Notes: generated by a model from the sequence alone, not told the origin. Shown: positions 32,939 to 44,797, counted from the first letter of the stretch. The stretch: DNA of 64,000 bases from Micromonospora_G sp040676775 (GCF_040676775.1 NZ_JBFAPP010000029.1:35063-99062); one strand, 5' to 3'. Program-made: numbers and translations.

Positions 32939-32976
32939 TTGGTAAGTGTTACCTAAGCCGCGCGCGCCGGTAACAC
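32939..32976. promoter_or_regulatory. Inverted-repeat cluster in the acnA leader, DtxR/IdeR-like
   Basis: GGTAA (32941-32945), GTG and TTACC (32949-32953) form a small palindrome, and GTGTTACC (32946-32953) with GGTAACAC (32969-32976) a second one. Around the first, 13 of 19 positions fit the DtxR/IdeR iron-box consensus as I know it, which is borderline. Aconitase is iron-dependent, so iron control would make sense. Confidence 0.35.
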
Positions 32977-33062
32977 ATACGAAAGACTGCTCAGGACTAT
33001 TCACGGTCGCCCTTCGGCCGGAAGGCATCGGCCGGAACGAACACAGCGTGAAGGAGTACGAC

Positions 33063-35852
<2,790 letters not shown>

Positions 35853-35902
35853 TCGTACCGCAGGCGCGGCCGGTCGTACCGGACGCGTTCGAGGCACCGT
35901 GC

Positions 35903-35944
35903 AACCGGGCCCGCCCCATCGTCGTGATGGGTGCGGGCCCGGTT
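35903..35944. terminator. Bidirectional terminator between acnA and the S1 protease
   Basis: AACCGGGCCCGC and GCGGGCCCGGTT form a perfect 12-bp outer stem, with CCCATC/GATGGG pairing inside. It lies 50 bp after the acnA stop and 16 bp from the convergent protease stop. Confidence 0.85.
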
Positions 35945-35960
35945 CCATCGGAACCGCTGG

Positions 35961-36827
35961 TCAGGGCAGGGTCACGCCGTACGCGGCGAGGATCTCGGCG
36001 ATCGGCTGGTAGTAGGTGGTGCCGCCGCTGGTGCAGTTGCCGCTGCCGCCGGAGAGGATGCCGAGCACCGCCCCGGTGGCCGGGTCGTAGAGCGGCCCGC
36101 CGCTGTCACCCGGCTCGGCGCAGATGTTCGTACGGATCAGGCCGTGGACCGAACCCTGGGCGTAGTTGACGGTCTGGTTGAGGGCGACCACCGTCCCGCA
36201 CCGGACCCCGGTGGTGGCGCCGCTTCGGCAGACTCGCTGGCCGACGTAGGCGTTGGCGATGCCGTTCGACGGCAGCAGGCCGGGGTAGGTGTAGATGGCG
36301 CTGGGGTGCGGGATGGCGCCGTTGGTGTAGCGGACCAGGCCGTAGTCGTTGCCCGGGAAGCTGCTGCCGACCCGGGTGCCGAGTACGGGCGCCTGGTTGC
36401 CCTGGGCGTACCAGGTGCCGCCGAGGATGGTGCAGTGCCCGGCGGTGACGAAGAAGTAGATGCTGCCGCTGCGTACGTTCGCGCCGAGCGAGCAGCGCCC
36501 CGCGTTGTTGACCTGGATGCCCTCACCGCCGGCGATCAGGGTGGTCAACCTGCCCGCCTCGTGGCGTACCACCGCTCCGGCGCGAGCCGCGGTCGCCCGC
36601 AGTGCGGCCACCTGCTCGGCGCCGACCGTGTCGTCGACGGTGAGGGTCATCCGGCCGGTGGCCGGGTCGAGTCCCCAGACCGTGCCGGCGGTGCGTACGT
36701 CGGCGAGGACCGCCGCCGCCCGGGCCGGGTCGACGGCCTCGGGGGCGGCGGGTCGGGCCTGGGCGGCTGTCGGTGCGGTGAGCAGGAGCACCACTGCGAG
36801 CAGGGCGAGGAACGGGGAACGGCGCAT
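35961..36827 (-). CDS. Secreted S1 (alpha-lytic/SGPB-like) serine protease
   Basis: The 288-aa protein has a signal peptide (LLAVVLLLTAPTAAQA, cleavage near 24), a short propeptide of about 80 residues and a chymotrypsin-fold domain. The triad is visible: His in FVTAGHC, Asp in GNDYGLVRY and Ser in GDSGGPLYDP. Pairs of Cys bracket His and Ser as in Streptomyces griseus proteases. It is shorter in the propeptide than typical SGPA-type enzymes. GGAGGTCCGC precedes the ATG. It is probably an extracellular protease, one of several in the window. Confidence 0.92.
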   Translation of the reverse strand: MRRSPFLALLAVVLLLTAPTAAQARPAAPEAVDPARAAAVLADVRTAGTVWGLDPATGRMTLTVDDTVGAEQVAALRATAARAGAVVRHEAGRLTTLIAGGEGIQVNNAGRCSLGANVRSGSIYFFVTAGHCTILGGTWYAQGNQAPVLGTRVGSSFPGNDYGLVRYTNGAIPHPSAIYTYPGLLPSNGIANAYVGQRVCRSGATTGVRCGTVVALNQTVNYAQGSVHGLIRTNICAEPGDSGGPLYDPATGAVLGILSGGSGNCTSGGTTYYQPIAEILAAYGVTLP

Positions 36828-36917
36828 GCGGACCTCCGCTGATCGACATCGATAGATGCGATTACAGCATCCAGGGTGATCGATCGAGTTTCAATCGCCC
36901 GGCCGCTCCGGCGTTGT

Positions 36918-38135
36918 TCAGAAGGTGACCGGCAGGCTACGCAGGCCCCGGGTACGGAAGCTGGGGCGCCAGGCCAGTTCCGCCGGGTCGACCGCGAGCG
37001 CCAGCTTCGGGAAGCGCCGCAGTACGGCACCGACGGCGACCTGGAGTTCGAGCCGGGCGAGCGGTGCGCCGACGCAGTAGTGGATGCCGTGCCCCAGGGT
37101 CAACTGCCCGTTGTCGGACCGGGACACGTCCAGCAGTTCCGGGTTGTCGAACCGGCGCGGATCCCGGTTCGCGGCGGCCACCCCGAGCAGCACGGTCGCC
37201 CCGGCCGGGATGGTCACCCCGCCGATCTCCAGGTCGGTGACCGGGAACCGGCGCAGCGCCACCGGCGACGGCGGCTCGTAGCGCAGCAGCTCCTCGACCG
37301 CGGCGGCGGGCAACTCGGATGCCTCGCGCAGGCCGTCGAGCTGCTCCGGCTGACGCAACAGGGCGAGGATGCCGGTGCCGATCAGGTGTACGGAGTTCTC
37401 GTAGCCGGCGAAGAGCACCAGGAAGGCGAGCGAGGTGAGTTCGTCCTCGCTGAGCCGGTCGGTGCTGCCGTCCGAACCGGTGTCCCGGGCGGCGATCATC
37501 GCGGAGAGTAGGTCGTCGCCGGGCTCACGGCGCTTGTCGGCGATCAGCCGGACCATGAACTCCTGCAACTGCACCACGACCCGGCCGGCGGCCCGAGGGT
37601 CGTCCGCCGGTGGGCTGAGCATCACGTCGGTCCAGCCGCGCAGCGCGGCCCGGTCCTGCGCCGGCACCCCGAGCAGGTCGCAGATGACCGTCACCGGCAG
37701 CGGGCCGGCGTAGTCGGCGACCAGGTCGGCCCGCCCGTCGGCGGCGATCCGGTCGAGCAGTTCCTCCGCGGCCGCCTCCACCCTGGGACGCAGGTCGGTG
37801 ATCCGCTGCGGGCCGAAGGCGGCTCTGGTCAGGCGGCGGATCCGGGTGTGGTTGGGCGGGTCCATGTTCAGCAGGTTCGCGTCCAGCGCCGGGGGCAGCG
37901 AGAAGCCGCGCCAGGTCCCGTCCGAGTTCGCCTTGTCCAGGGAGAGCCTCGGGTCGGCCAGCGCCGCGCGTACCTCCGCGTAGCGGGTGACCAGCCAGGC
38001 GGTCGTGCCGTCCGGCAGCGGGATCCGGTGCACCGGCCCGGCCTCCCGCAGCGCGGCGTAGGTCGGGTACGGGTCGGCGACGAAGGCCGCGGTGAACGGC
38101 GAGGACGGCGGATTCGAGGTGGCTTGTCCGGTCAC
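36918..38135 (-). CDS. Cytochrome P450 (CYP107/105-like)
   Basis: A soluble 405-aa bacterial class I P450. The haem loop reads LGHGIHYCVGAPLARLE with the axial Cys C354, the I-helix motif is FAGYENSVHLIG, where the family more often has AGxET, and the ExxR pair is in AAVEELLRYEP. No ferredoxin or reductase gene is nearby, so its electron donors lie elsewhere. A leaderless promoter is likely: TAGCCT (minus strand, 38142-38147) ends 6 nt before the GTG. It is probably a monooxygenase of secondary metabolism or xenobiotics; there is no biosynthetic cluster around it to name a substrate. Confidence 0.92.
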   Translation of the reverse strand: MTGQATSNPPSSPFTAAFVADPYPTYAALREAGPVHRIPLPDGTTAWLVTRYAEVRAALADPRLSLDKANSDGTWRGFSLPPALDANLLNMDPPNHTRIRRLTRAAFGPQRITDLRPRVEAAAEELLDRIAADGRADLVADYAGPLPVTVICDLLGVPAQDRAALRGWTDVMLSPPADDPRAAGRVVVQLQEFMVRLIADKRREPGDDLLSAMIAARDTGSDGSTDRLSEDELTSLAFLVLFAGYENSVHLIGTGILALLRQPEQLDGLREASELPAAAVEELLRYEPPSPVALRRFPVTDLEIGGVTIPAGATVLLGVAAANRDPRRFDNPELLDVSRSDNGQLTLGHGIHYCVGAPLARLELQVAVGAVLRRFPKLALAVDPAELAWRPSFRTRGLRSLPVTF

Positions 38136-38209
38136 GTTACGAGGCTAGTCCGCCGTACGAGGCGGCACCGCCCGTGCCCGACCGGACGGAGACGCGCACC
38201 ACCGATGGC

Positions 38210-38254
38210 CCCGGCTCCGGCGTACGGGGGGACCTCCCGTACGCCGGAGCCGGG
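38210..38254 (-). terminator. Long perfect hairpin after the pectate lyase pair
   Basis: CCCGGCTCCGGCGTACGGG (38210-38228) and its exact complement (38236-38254) form a 19-bp stem with a 7-nt loop, starting 6 bp after the pectate lyase stop. It would end the two-gene transcript before the P450 gene on the same strand. Confidence 0.9.
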
Positions 38255-38259
38255 CGGGG

Positions 38260-39906
38260 TCAGCCGGTGATCCGCCCCGTACCCGCGCCCGCGGTGACCG
38301 AGGCCGGCACACCCGCCGCCGGACTCAACTGGTACGCGTAGAAGGTGCTGGGCTCGACCACCGTGCCGGACGTCTCCGGCACCCCCGAGTTGACGAAGAC
38401 GTTGTTACGTTGCACCGCCCGGCCGGGCCCGCTGTCGGCGTAACCGCTGGCGGAGTAGATCGGGTACGGCACGTTCTCGAAGTAGTTCCCCTCGACCAGC
38501 ACACCGGCGTTCTCGGTCGACGCGACGGCGTACAGGTCGTTGCCGAGGAAGTAGTTGTTGTAGACGTGCACCGGCTCACCGAAGCGGACCCGCGGGTGTC
38601 GCTGCCGGGAGTGGTCGAAGAAGTTGTGGTGGATGCTCACCTTCAGGTGGCCGATGTCGGTGGAACCGGCCCCGTCGGAGTGGCTGATCAGCATGCTCTT
38701 GTCGGAGTGGTCGAAGTGGTTCCAGGAGACGGTCACGTAGTCGGCTCCCCGGACGATGTCGACCGAACCGTCCACCGCGCCGGCGAACCGGTTGTGGTCG
38801 ATCCAGACGTGGTGCGACTCCTGCCCGACGTTGATCGCGTCGTCCTCGGCGTTGGTGAAGTTGATGTTGCGGATGATCACGTTGTACGACCGGTACATGT
38901 CCAGCCCACCACCGGTGATCTCGGCGTTGCCGCCGACCCCGATGATCGTCTTGTTCGGACGTACGCCCTGCTTGCTGCTGATCCGGATCACACCCTGCAC
39001 CCGGATCACCAGCGGGCCGATGGTGTCGATGTAGTCCAGGAAGTCGGTGGCGTTGGTGGCCGTCACCACCGGGCCGCCCGCCCCACCGGTGGTGCCGTTC
39101 AGGCCGAGCGCGTTGACGCTGGCGAAGCCGTCCGGCTGGCCCGGTACCGGGTTGCCGGTCGGCGGCGGCGTGGTCGGCGCGGGGGTGGTGGGTACGGGAG
39201 TGGACGGGATCGGACCGGGCGTGGTCGGTGTCGGCCCGGCGGTGGTAGGCGTCGGCGTGGGGCCGGAGGTCGTCTCCACCAGCACGTCGTCGAAGTGGGC
39301 GCTGGCGTAGAAGGTGGCCACCCCGACCTGCCCGGTCGGGTACTGGCCGTCGGTGGCCGTCAGCACCGGGCCGTTGTCCACCCGACCGGTCAGGGTCGAG
39401 CCGCTGACCTGGAGGCTCAGCCCGTACCAGGTGCCGGCGACCACGGTGACCGCGGCGCTGGCCAGCGTGGTCGACGTACCGTTGCTGAGTTTCTTGAGTT
39501 CGACCGTGTTGTTGCTGCGCAGGGCGAGGTAGTAGTAGCTGGTGGCGGACTGGGCCCGGGCGGTGAGCGCGACGAACCGGTTGGCGCCGTTGAAGGCGGT
39601 CGGCTTGACCCGTGCCCGCACGGTGTAGTCGGTCCAGTTGGTCGCGCCGGCCCGGGACCGCGCGTCGGCGCTGGTGCCGGACTGGCGCAGCACCGGGCTG
39701 CCGTCGGTGGCCACGCTCCAGCTTCCGCCGGAGGCGGTCCAGCCGGTCGAGTTGCCGTCGTCGAAGTTGTCGCTGAACAGGGTGGCCGCCCGCGCGGAGC
39801 CGGTGGTGGCCACGAGTGCGGTGGCCACCAGCAGGAGGGCGAGCAGGGCGCCACCCAGGGCGGTGGTGACCGGTGTCGTCCGTCTGGTGCCGTGGTGGAG
39901 GTTCAT
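38260..39906 (-). CDS. Secreted pectate lyase (PL1), copy 1, 548 aa
   Basis: It cleaves polygalacturonate by beta-elimination outside the cell. Order: signal peptide to about residue 40 (ARAA), an N-terminal concanavalin/LamG-like beta-sandwich (about 42-210, FSDNFDDGNSTGWTASGGSW), a Thr/Pro linker (PTPTTAGPTPTTPGP and so on) and a PL1 parallel beta-helix. The last shows VWIDHNRF, VTVSWNHFDHSDKSML and RQRHPRVRFG, the calcium/catalytic signatures. It lies five bases after a paralogue with the same architecture, so the pair is one transcription unit from an ancient duplication. The start has only a weak ribosome-binding site, which suggests coupling to the upstream gene. Confidence 0.92.
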   Translation of the reverse strand: MNLHHGTRRTTPVTTALGGALLALLLVATALVATTGSARAATLFSDNFDDGNSTGWTASGGSWSVATDGSPVLRQSGTSADARSRAGATNWTDYTVRARVKPTAFNGANRFVALTARAQSATSYYYLALRSNNTVELKKLSNGTSTTLASAAVTVVAGTWYGLSLQVSGSTLTGRVDNGPVLTATDGQYPTGQVGVATFYASAHFDDVLVETTSGPTPTPTTAGPTPTTPGPIPSTPVPTTPAPTTPPPTGNPVPGQPDGFASVNALGLNGTTGGAGGPVVTATNATDFLDYIDTIGPLVIRVQGVIRISSKQGVRPNKTIIGVGGNAEITGGGLDMYRSYNVIIRNINFTNAEDDAINVGQESHHVWIDHNRFAGAVDGSVDIVRGADYVTVSWNHFDHSDKSMLISHSDGAGSTDIGHLKVSIHHNFFDHSRQRHPRVRFGEPVHVYNNYFLGNDLYAVASTENAGVLVEGNYFENVPYPIYSASGYADSGPGRAVQRNNVFVNSGVPETSGTVVEPSTFYAYQLSPAAGVPASVTAGAGTGRITG

Positions 39907-39910
39907 CGGC

Positions 39911-41593
39911 TCAGCCCAGCTTTCCCACCCCGGCACCGGCCGGGACGATGGTCGGGATGTCGGCGGCGTTGTCCAGCCGGTAGCTGTAGTACGTGCTCGG
40001 CTCGGTGACCGCGCCACGGGTCTCGATCGGGTGGTTGCAGTCCACGAGGATGTTTCCGCGTTCGACGATCCGGCCGAGGTCGCCGCTGAACTCGACCCGG
40101 CCCGGGTTGTTCACGCTGTAGAAGTAGTTCCCCTCGACCAGCACCCCGGCGTCGTACGTGGACGCGACCCCGTAGCTGTTGTCGTAGTAGTAGTTGTTGT
40201 AGACGTGGGTGAGGTCGGAGAACCGCACCCGTGGGTGCCGCTGGTCGGAGCGGTTGAAGTAGTTGTGGTGGTACGTGACGTGCAGCCGGCCGATGTCCTG
40301 CGCCCCGGCGTCCTCGTCGTGTGAGAGCAGCAGGGTCTTGTCGTGGTCGTGGAAGTTGTTCCAGGAGACCGTGACGAAGTCCGACCCGCGCTTGATGTCC
40401 ACCGCGCCGTCGTCGCCGTTGGAGAACTCGTTGTGGTCGATCCAGATGTGGTGGCTGAACATCTGCACGTTGATCAGGTCGTCGGTCGCCCCGGTGATGT
40501 GCAGGTTGCGGATGATCACGTTGTGCACCGCGTCCGCCGGTGGCGAGGTGATCGTGTCGCTGACCGGCAGCCCGATGTTGAGCCCGCCGCCGGACAGGAC
40601 CGCGTTGGCGCCCACCCCGACGATGGTCTTGTCCGAGGTGACGTTGTGCATGCCGTCGCTGGTGCCCGTGGGCAGGGTGATCGTGCCGACCACCTGGATG
40701 ACGTACGGGCCGGGGCGGGCGATGTAGTCCAGGAACTGCGCGGTGGTGGACGCGGTGACCACCGGCCCGCCCGCGCCACCGGTGGTGCCGTTCTGGCCGA
40801 GCGCGTTGACGCTGGCGAAGCCGTCGGCCCGCCCGGTGACCGGGCCGGTCGGGACCGGGGTGGTCGGCGCCGGGGTGGTGGGCGTGGGTGTGGTGGGTGT
40901 CGGTCCGGGGGTGGTCGGTGCGGGGGTGGACGGGGTCGGACCCGGCGGCCCCGACTCGACGCCCACGTCGTCGAAGTTCGCCGCGGCGTAGCGCCCGAAC
41001 AGGCCGATCTGGCCGCTGGGGAACTGGGTGTCGGTGACGGTCAGCGGGCTGCCGCCGTCGACCCGTCCGGTCAGGGTGCTGCCGTTGACGGCGAGGCTCA
41101 GCGCGTACCAGGTGCCGACGGTGACCGGCAGTGGCGCGCTGGCCAGGATGGTGTGGGTGCCGGCGGCGAGCTTGCCGAGCACCGCCGCGCCGTCGGCGCG
41201 TACGCCGAGGTAGTAGTAGCTGCCGCTGCCCTGGGCGCGGGCGGCGACCCCGGCCAGCCGGTCGCCGGTGCCGAACGCGGTGGGCTTGACCCGCGCGGTG
41301 ACCGTGTAGTTGGTCCAGCTCGCGGTGCCGGCACGGACCCGCGCGTCGGCGCCGGTGCTGGCCTGGCGCAGCACACCGCTGCCGTCGGTGATGACGCTCC
41401 AGGAGCCGCCGGAGCTGCTCCAGCCGTTGTGGTTGCCGTCGTCGAAGTTGTCGCCGAACAGCGGTGCCGCCTGGGCGGTGCCGGTGCTGGCGACCAGGGC
41501 GGTGGCGAGCGCGGCGGCGATCCCGGCCGCCGCCAGGGCGGACCAGCGCGGGTTTCGCCGCCGGGTGTTCGGGGTGGTGGTGGGTGCGGTCAC
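39911..41593 (-). CDS. Secreted pectate lyase (PL1), copy 2, 560 aa
   Basis: First gene of the tandem pair. It has the same order as copy 1: Ala-rich signal peptide, LamG-like domain (FGDNFDDGNHNGWSSSGGSW), Thr/Pro linker and PL1 domain (HIWIDHNEF, VTVSWNNFHDHDKTLL, DQRHPRVRF). The catalytic regions are well conserved, while the N-terminal domains and linkers diverge more, so the copies may prefer different substrates. The open frame extends to 41743, but the GTG at 41593 has GGAAGGCGGAACC upstream and gives a normal signal peptide. A LacI-type operator palindrome lies about 200 bp upstream. Confidence 0.92.
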   Translation of the reverse strand: MTAPTTTPNTRRRNPRWSALAAAGIAAALATALVASTGTAQAAPLFGDNFDDGNHNGWSSSGGSWSVITDGSGVLRQASTGADARVRAGTASWTNYTVTARVKPTAFGTGDRLAGVAARAQGSGSYYYLGVRADGAAVLGKLAAGTHTILASAPLPVTVGTWYALSLAVNGSTLTGRVDGGSPLTVTDTQFPSGQIGLFGRYAAANFDDVGVESGPPGPTPSTPAPTTPGPTPTTPTPTTPAPTTPVPTGPVTGRADGFASVNALGQNGTTGGAGGPVVTASTTAQFLDYIARPGPYVIQVVGTITLPTGTSDGMHNVTSDKTIVGVGANAVLSGGGLNIGLPVSDTITSPPADAVHNVIIRNLHITGATDDLINVQMFSHHIWIDHNEFSNGDDGAVDIKRGSDFVTVSWNNFHDHDKTLLLSHDEDAGAQDIGRLHVTYHHNYFNRSDQRHPRVRFSDLTHVYNNYYYDNSYGVASTYDAGVLVEGNYFYSVNNPGRVEFSGDLGRIVERGNILVDCNHPIETRGAVTEPSTYYSYRLDNAADIPTIVPAGAGVGKLG

Positions 41594-41793
41594 GGTTCCG
41601 CCTTCCGGGTGGTGGGCCGCCCGACGACGGGCGCCGACCATCGGCCCGCCCGGGGACGCGGCCGTCGGGGGCCGTCGGGCGCGCTGAGGGCAGGCCGGAG
41701 CCGGCCGCGGGGGTCGGCGGCGGGTCCGCGCCGGGCGGGTCACGACTGATGCGGTACGGGCTGCGCGAGTGGCTGTTTCCTGGGAAGATCCTT

Positions 41794-41809
41794 AGGAAAG
41801 CGCTTTCCT
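41794..41809. promoter_or_regulatory. LacI-type operator upstream of the pectate lyase operon
   Basis: AGGAAAGCGCTTTCCT is a perfect 16-bp palindrome centred on GCGC, the typical layout of LacI-family sugar regulators. A half-match, GCGCTTTC within TTGCGCTTTCAA, recurs at 41893-41900 near the divergent gene at 41956. A LacI repressor responding to pectin fragments is inferred; none is encoded in the window. The surrounding 41594-41955 region has no other gene. Confidence 0.6.
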
Positions 41810-41955
41810 GTCGCTCACCATAGAAACATATTTCCGACGTGTCAATGAGAGATGTCGATGCGAACCGGGAAGCCGTTCATCCCAGAGTGGTTGCGCTTTC
41901 AACTAAACCAGGCAACGATCAACGCGTCATGCATCGATGTCTTGGGAGGTAAGTC

Positions 41956-42282
41956 ATGCACGGGACACCAACGAAGATCGGTCGGGCCCTGATCGCGTCA
42001 GCGATCGTCGCCGTCGGAATCGGTGTCGCGGCCTCGCCCGCCTCGGCCCAGGAATCCGGCCTCACCTTCTACAGTGGAAGCTTCACCACCGCGGTCGCGC
42101 ACTACCCGGCCCCGACCGGAAAGTGCGAAACCCTGCCCGCGACCGCCGACAGCCACGTCGGTTGGAGCGGCTTCAGCGACATCGTGTTCTACTCCACCGC
42201 GGACTGCACCGGGCAGGCGACGGGCGTGGGTACGCTCCGCAGCTACCAGCCCGGGCGGTGGAAGACCTTCCTCGCCTCCTGA
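41956..42282 (+). CDS. Small secreted protein, 108 aa, two cysteines
   Basis: The product has a signal peptide (ALIASAIVAVGIGVAASPASA, cleavage near residue 31) and a short beta-rich mature domain with a probable disulphide (Cys in GKCETL and TADCTG). The mature part has Trp/Tyr/Ser-rich strands, somewhat like small crystallin-fold or inhibitor-like secreted proteins, but I recognise no family. GGGAGGTAAGTC precedes the ATG. It shares the intergenic space with the pectate lyases, so it could be controlled by the same sugar regulator; that is inference. A strong terminator follows. Confidence 0.72.
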   Translation: MHGTPTKIGRALIASAIVAVGIGVAASPASAQESGLTFYSGSFTTAVAHYPAPTGKCETLPATADSHVGWSGFSDIVFYSTADCTGQATGVGTLRSYQPGRWKTFLAS

Positions 42283-42294
42283 AGCACGGCAAAC

Positions 42295-42326
42295 GCAACG
42301 GGCGGAGCTACGCCTCCGCCCGTTGC
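42295..42326. terminator. Hairpin terminator between the small secreted gene and the PBP
   Basis: GCAACGGGCGGAG (42295-42307), a 6-nt loop and its complement (42314-42326) form a perfect 13-bp stem, 12 bp after the plus-strand stop and 55 bp from the minus-strand PBP stop. Confidence 0.85.
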
Positions 42327-42381
42327 GCCGTGTCCTGCCCCGTCGACCGACGCGCTGGACCGCCCGCTCCCCCTAGCTTGG

Positions 42382-44616
42382 TCAGCGGTTGCGGCGACCC
42401 GGAGTGCCGGGCTGGTTCGGGTCGGCCGGCGGGGTGTCGGTCCCGGTCGTGACGCCACCACCCGGGTTCGTGTTCGGGTTCGGCGGCGGGTCCTGCTTCG
42501 GCGGCTGGTTCGGGCCGTCGCTGCCGTACGCGATCTCCCGGCTCGGGGCGGTGAAGTCCGCCTTCGGCTTGCCCTGCAACGCCGCGGCCATGGTCCGCGC
42601 GACCGCGTCGACAACCTTCGACTGCACCGCCGAACCCACATGGTCGCCCGGGTCGTCGGGGTTCGCCGCGATCGCCGCCACCGCGAGCTGCGGGGTGAAG
42701 CCGACGAAGGTCTCCGTCGCGTTCTCCTCCGAGCTACCGGTCTTGCCCGCGACCGGACGGCTGCCCAGGATCTGCGAGACCTGGTTGGCGGTGCCGCCGT
42801 CACACGTGTTCAGGCTGGACTGGTCGCCGACCGGGCAGCGGGCCGCGTCGGCGGCCGCCCGCGCCACGTCCGCGGTGACCACCCGGTTGCACGACGGCCC
42901 GATCCCGTCGACCTTGGCGCCGTCCGGGCCGGTGACCGAGTTGACCGGCAACGGCTTGCAGTAGACCCCGTCCGCACCGATCGTCGCGTACGCGTTGGCC
43001 AGGTCGAGCGGGGTGGTGGAGGCGACACCCAGGGTGAACGCACCCCACCCGTCGGCACCGTCCTTGGCCAGGTCGGCGTCGGACTTGGCCCGGAACTGGA
43101 TACCGAGCCGCTGTGCCATCTCCACCGCCTTCTCCGCACCGACCTGCTGTTCCAGCCAGACGAAGTAGGTGTTGACCGACCGACCGAAGCCGGTCCACAT
43201 GTTGCGGTAACCGTCCATCCAGTCCGGGTTCGCATTCTCCGGACACCAGGCGCCGTTACAACTGTTCGGCCCGTCGTCCGGATACTTGCTCGGGAACTTC
43301 GCCGGGGAGACGAAACCGGTGTCGAGACTCCGGCCGGACTCCAGCGCGGCCAGCATGGTGAACATCTTGAACGTCGAACCGGCCTGGTAGCCCTCGATCG
43401 CACCGCCACCGGCGACGAGCTGGTTCACCGTGTTGGGGTAGTTCTGCTGCCCGTTGGGGTTCGGGGCGAGGCTGTAGTGCCGGTTGACCGCGAGCGCCAG
43501 CACCCGCCCGGTGCCCGGCTGGACCGCCGCCATCGGGGTCGCCCGCTTGTTGCCGTAGCCGTAGACGGTCAGCGTCTGCTGCAACGCGGCGGCCTGGACC
43601 TTCGGGTCCAGCGACGTGACGATCGTGTAGCCGCCGCGACGCAGCGCCTGCTGCCGCTCGTCGACCGTGGCGCCGAACGCCGGCTGGGCGTTCCACCACT
43701 GGCGGAAGTAGTCGCAGAAGAAACCCCAGTCGTCGTGCCCGGCCGGCATGCCACCGCAGTCGTTCGGCGCCTGGGTCGGGTGCAAGACCAACTCCTCGGC
43801 GTCGGCGGCCTTGGCGTCGGCGTCCGTGATGACGTTCATCTTCGCCATCGCGCCCAGCACGTACGACCGCCGGTCCAGCGCCGCCTGCTTGTCCCCGCTG
43901 ATCGGGTTGTCCGAGTCCGGCGACTGGACCAGACCGGCGAGCAACGCCGACTCGGACAGCGTCAACGCCGAGGCGGACTTGCCGAAGTAGCGCTGGCTCG
44001 CGGCGGCGATCCCGTACGCACCGGCGCCGAAGTAGGCGATGTTCAGGTAGCGGTCCAGGATCTCCTGCTTGGAGATCTTCTTCTCCAGGGCGACCGCGTA
44101 CCGCATCTCCTGGATCTTGCGACCCTTGGTCTCGGCGGTGGCCGCCGCACGCTGCTCCGCGGTCAGGTTCGGGTCGGACTTGAGCACGTTGCGGACGTAC
44201 TGCATGGTCAGCGTGGAGGCGCCCTGCTCGACCTCACCGCTGTTCTGGTTCGCCACGAAGGCCCGGACCACACCCCGCAGGTCGACACCGCCGTGCTCGT
44301 AGAAGCGGGTGTCCTCGGCCGCGACGATGGCCTGCTGCATGCTCGTCGCGATCTCGGTGATCGGTACGTCGACCCGGTTCTCGTCGTAGAAGGTGGTCAG
44401 CAGCGTCTTGCCGTCGTTGGCGTAGAGGTACGAGCGCTGCGCGGTCGCCGGCACCTTCAGGTCCGTCGGCAGATCCTCGTACGAGTCGCTGGCCGCCTTC
44501 AGCACGACTCCGGCGAGCGCGCTGGCCGGCAGTGCCGACGCGGCCAGCACCGCACCAGCCAGTACGCCGTAGAACAGGAGCTTCGCTGCCTTGCCGAACC
44601 GGGTCTTCTCCGTCAC
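42382..44616 (-). CDS. Class A penicillin-binding protein (PBP1a/PonA-like)
   Basis: A 744-aa bifunctional peptidoglycan synthase anchored by an N-terminal helix (residues 10-40). The GT51 transglycosylase domain contains AAEDTRFYEHGGVD and QGASTLTMQYVRN. The transpeptidase domain has the catalytic Ser in AGSTFKMF, SVN in GRSVNTYF and KTG in VAGKTGSSEENA. A Pro/Gly/Thr-rich tail follows (about 50 residues). It polymerises and cross-links cell wall outside the membrane. The GTG start has no ribosome-binding site; a CACTGT box 6 nt upstream would fit a leaderless mRNA. Confidence 0.94.
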   Translation of the reverse strand: MTEKTRFGKAAKLLFYGVLAGAVLAASALPASALAGVVLKAASDSYEDLPTDLKVPATAQRSYLYANDGKTLLTTFYDENRVDVPITEIATSMQQAIVAAEDTRFYEHGGVDLRGVVRAFVANQNSGEVEQGASTLTMQYVRNVLKSDPNLTAEQRAAATAETKGRKIQEMRYAVALEKKISKQEILDRYLNIAYFGAGAYGIAAASQRYFGKSASALTLSESALLAGLVQSPDSDNPISGDKQAALDRRSYVLGAMAKMNVITDADAKAADAEELVLHPTQAPNDCGGMPAGHDDWGFFCDYFRQWWNAQPAFGATVDERQQALRRGGYTIVTSLDPKVQAAALQQTLTVYGYGNKRATPMAAVQPGTGRVLALAVNRHYSLAPNPNGQQNYPNTVNQLVAGGGAIEGYQAGSTFKMFTMLAALESGRSLDTGFVSPAKFPSKYPDDGPNSCNGAWCPENANPDWMDGYRNMWTGFGRSVNTYFVWLEQQVGAEKAVEMAQRLGIQFRAKSDADLAKDGADGWGAFTLGVASTTPLDLANAYATIGADGVYCKPLPVNSVTGPDGAKVDGIGPSCNRVVTADVARAAADAARCPVGDQSSLNTCDGGTANQVSQILGSRPVAGKTGSSEENATETFVGFTPQLAVAAIAANPDDPGDHVGSAVQSKVVDAVARTMAAALQGKPKADFTAPSREIAYGSDGPNQPPKQDPPPNPNTNPGGGVTTGTDTPPADPNQPGTPGRRNR

Positions 44617-44797
44617 CGGTCAACAGTGCCTGCGAGGTCACGAACCATCACCGACCGGGCCGGGATCGTTAGCAAAGTCACGGCTCGCGCCAAGGTTACG
44701 TCCAGCCGGGAACCGGACGCTGCGCGCGCCTGGTGGCAAAGCACACCCGGGCCGGGGAATACGGACGCCGCCGTCGGGCCTGTGACAGGCTCTCGGC

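Noticed and set aside
36918..38135. Secondary-metabolite cluster around the cytochrome P450
   Set aside because: No polyketide, peptide or terpene synthase, ferredoxin or regulator is in the neighbourhood; it appears to be a solitary P450.
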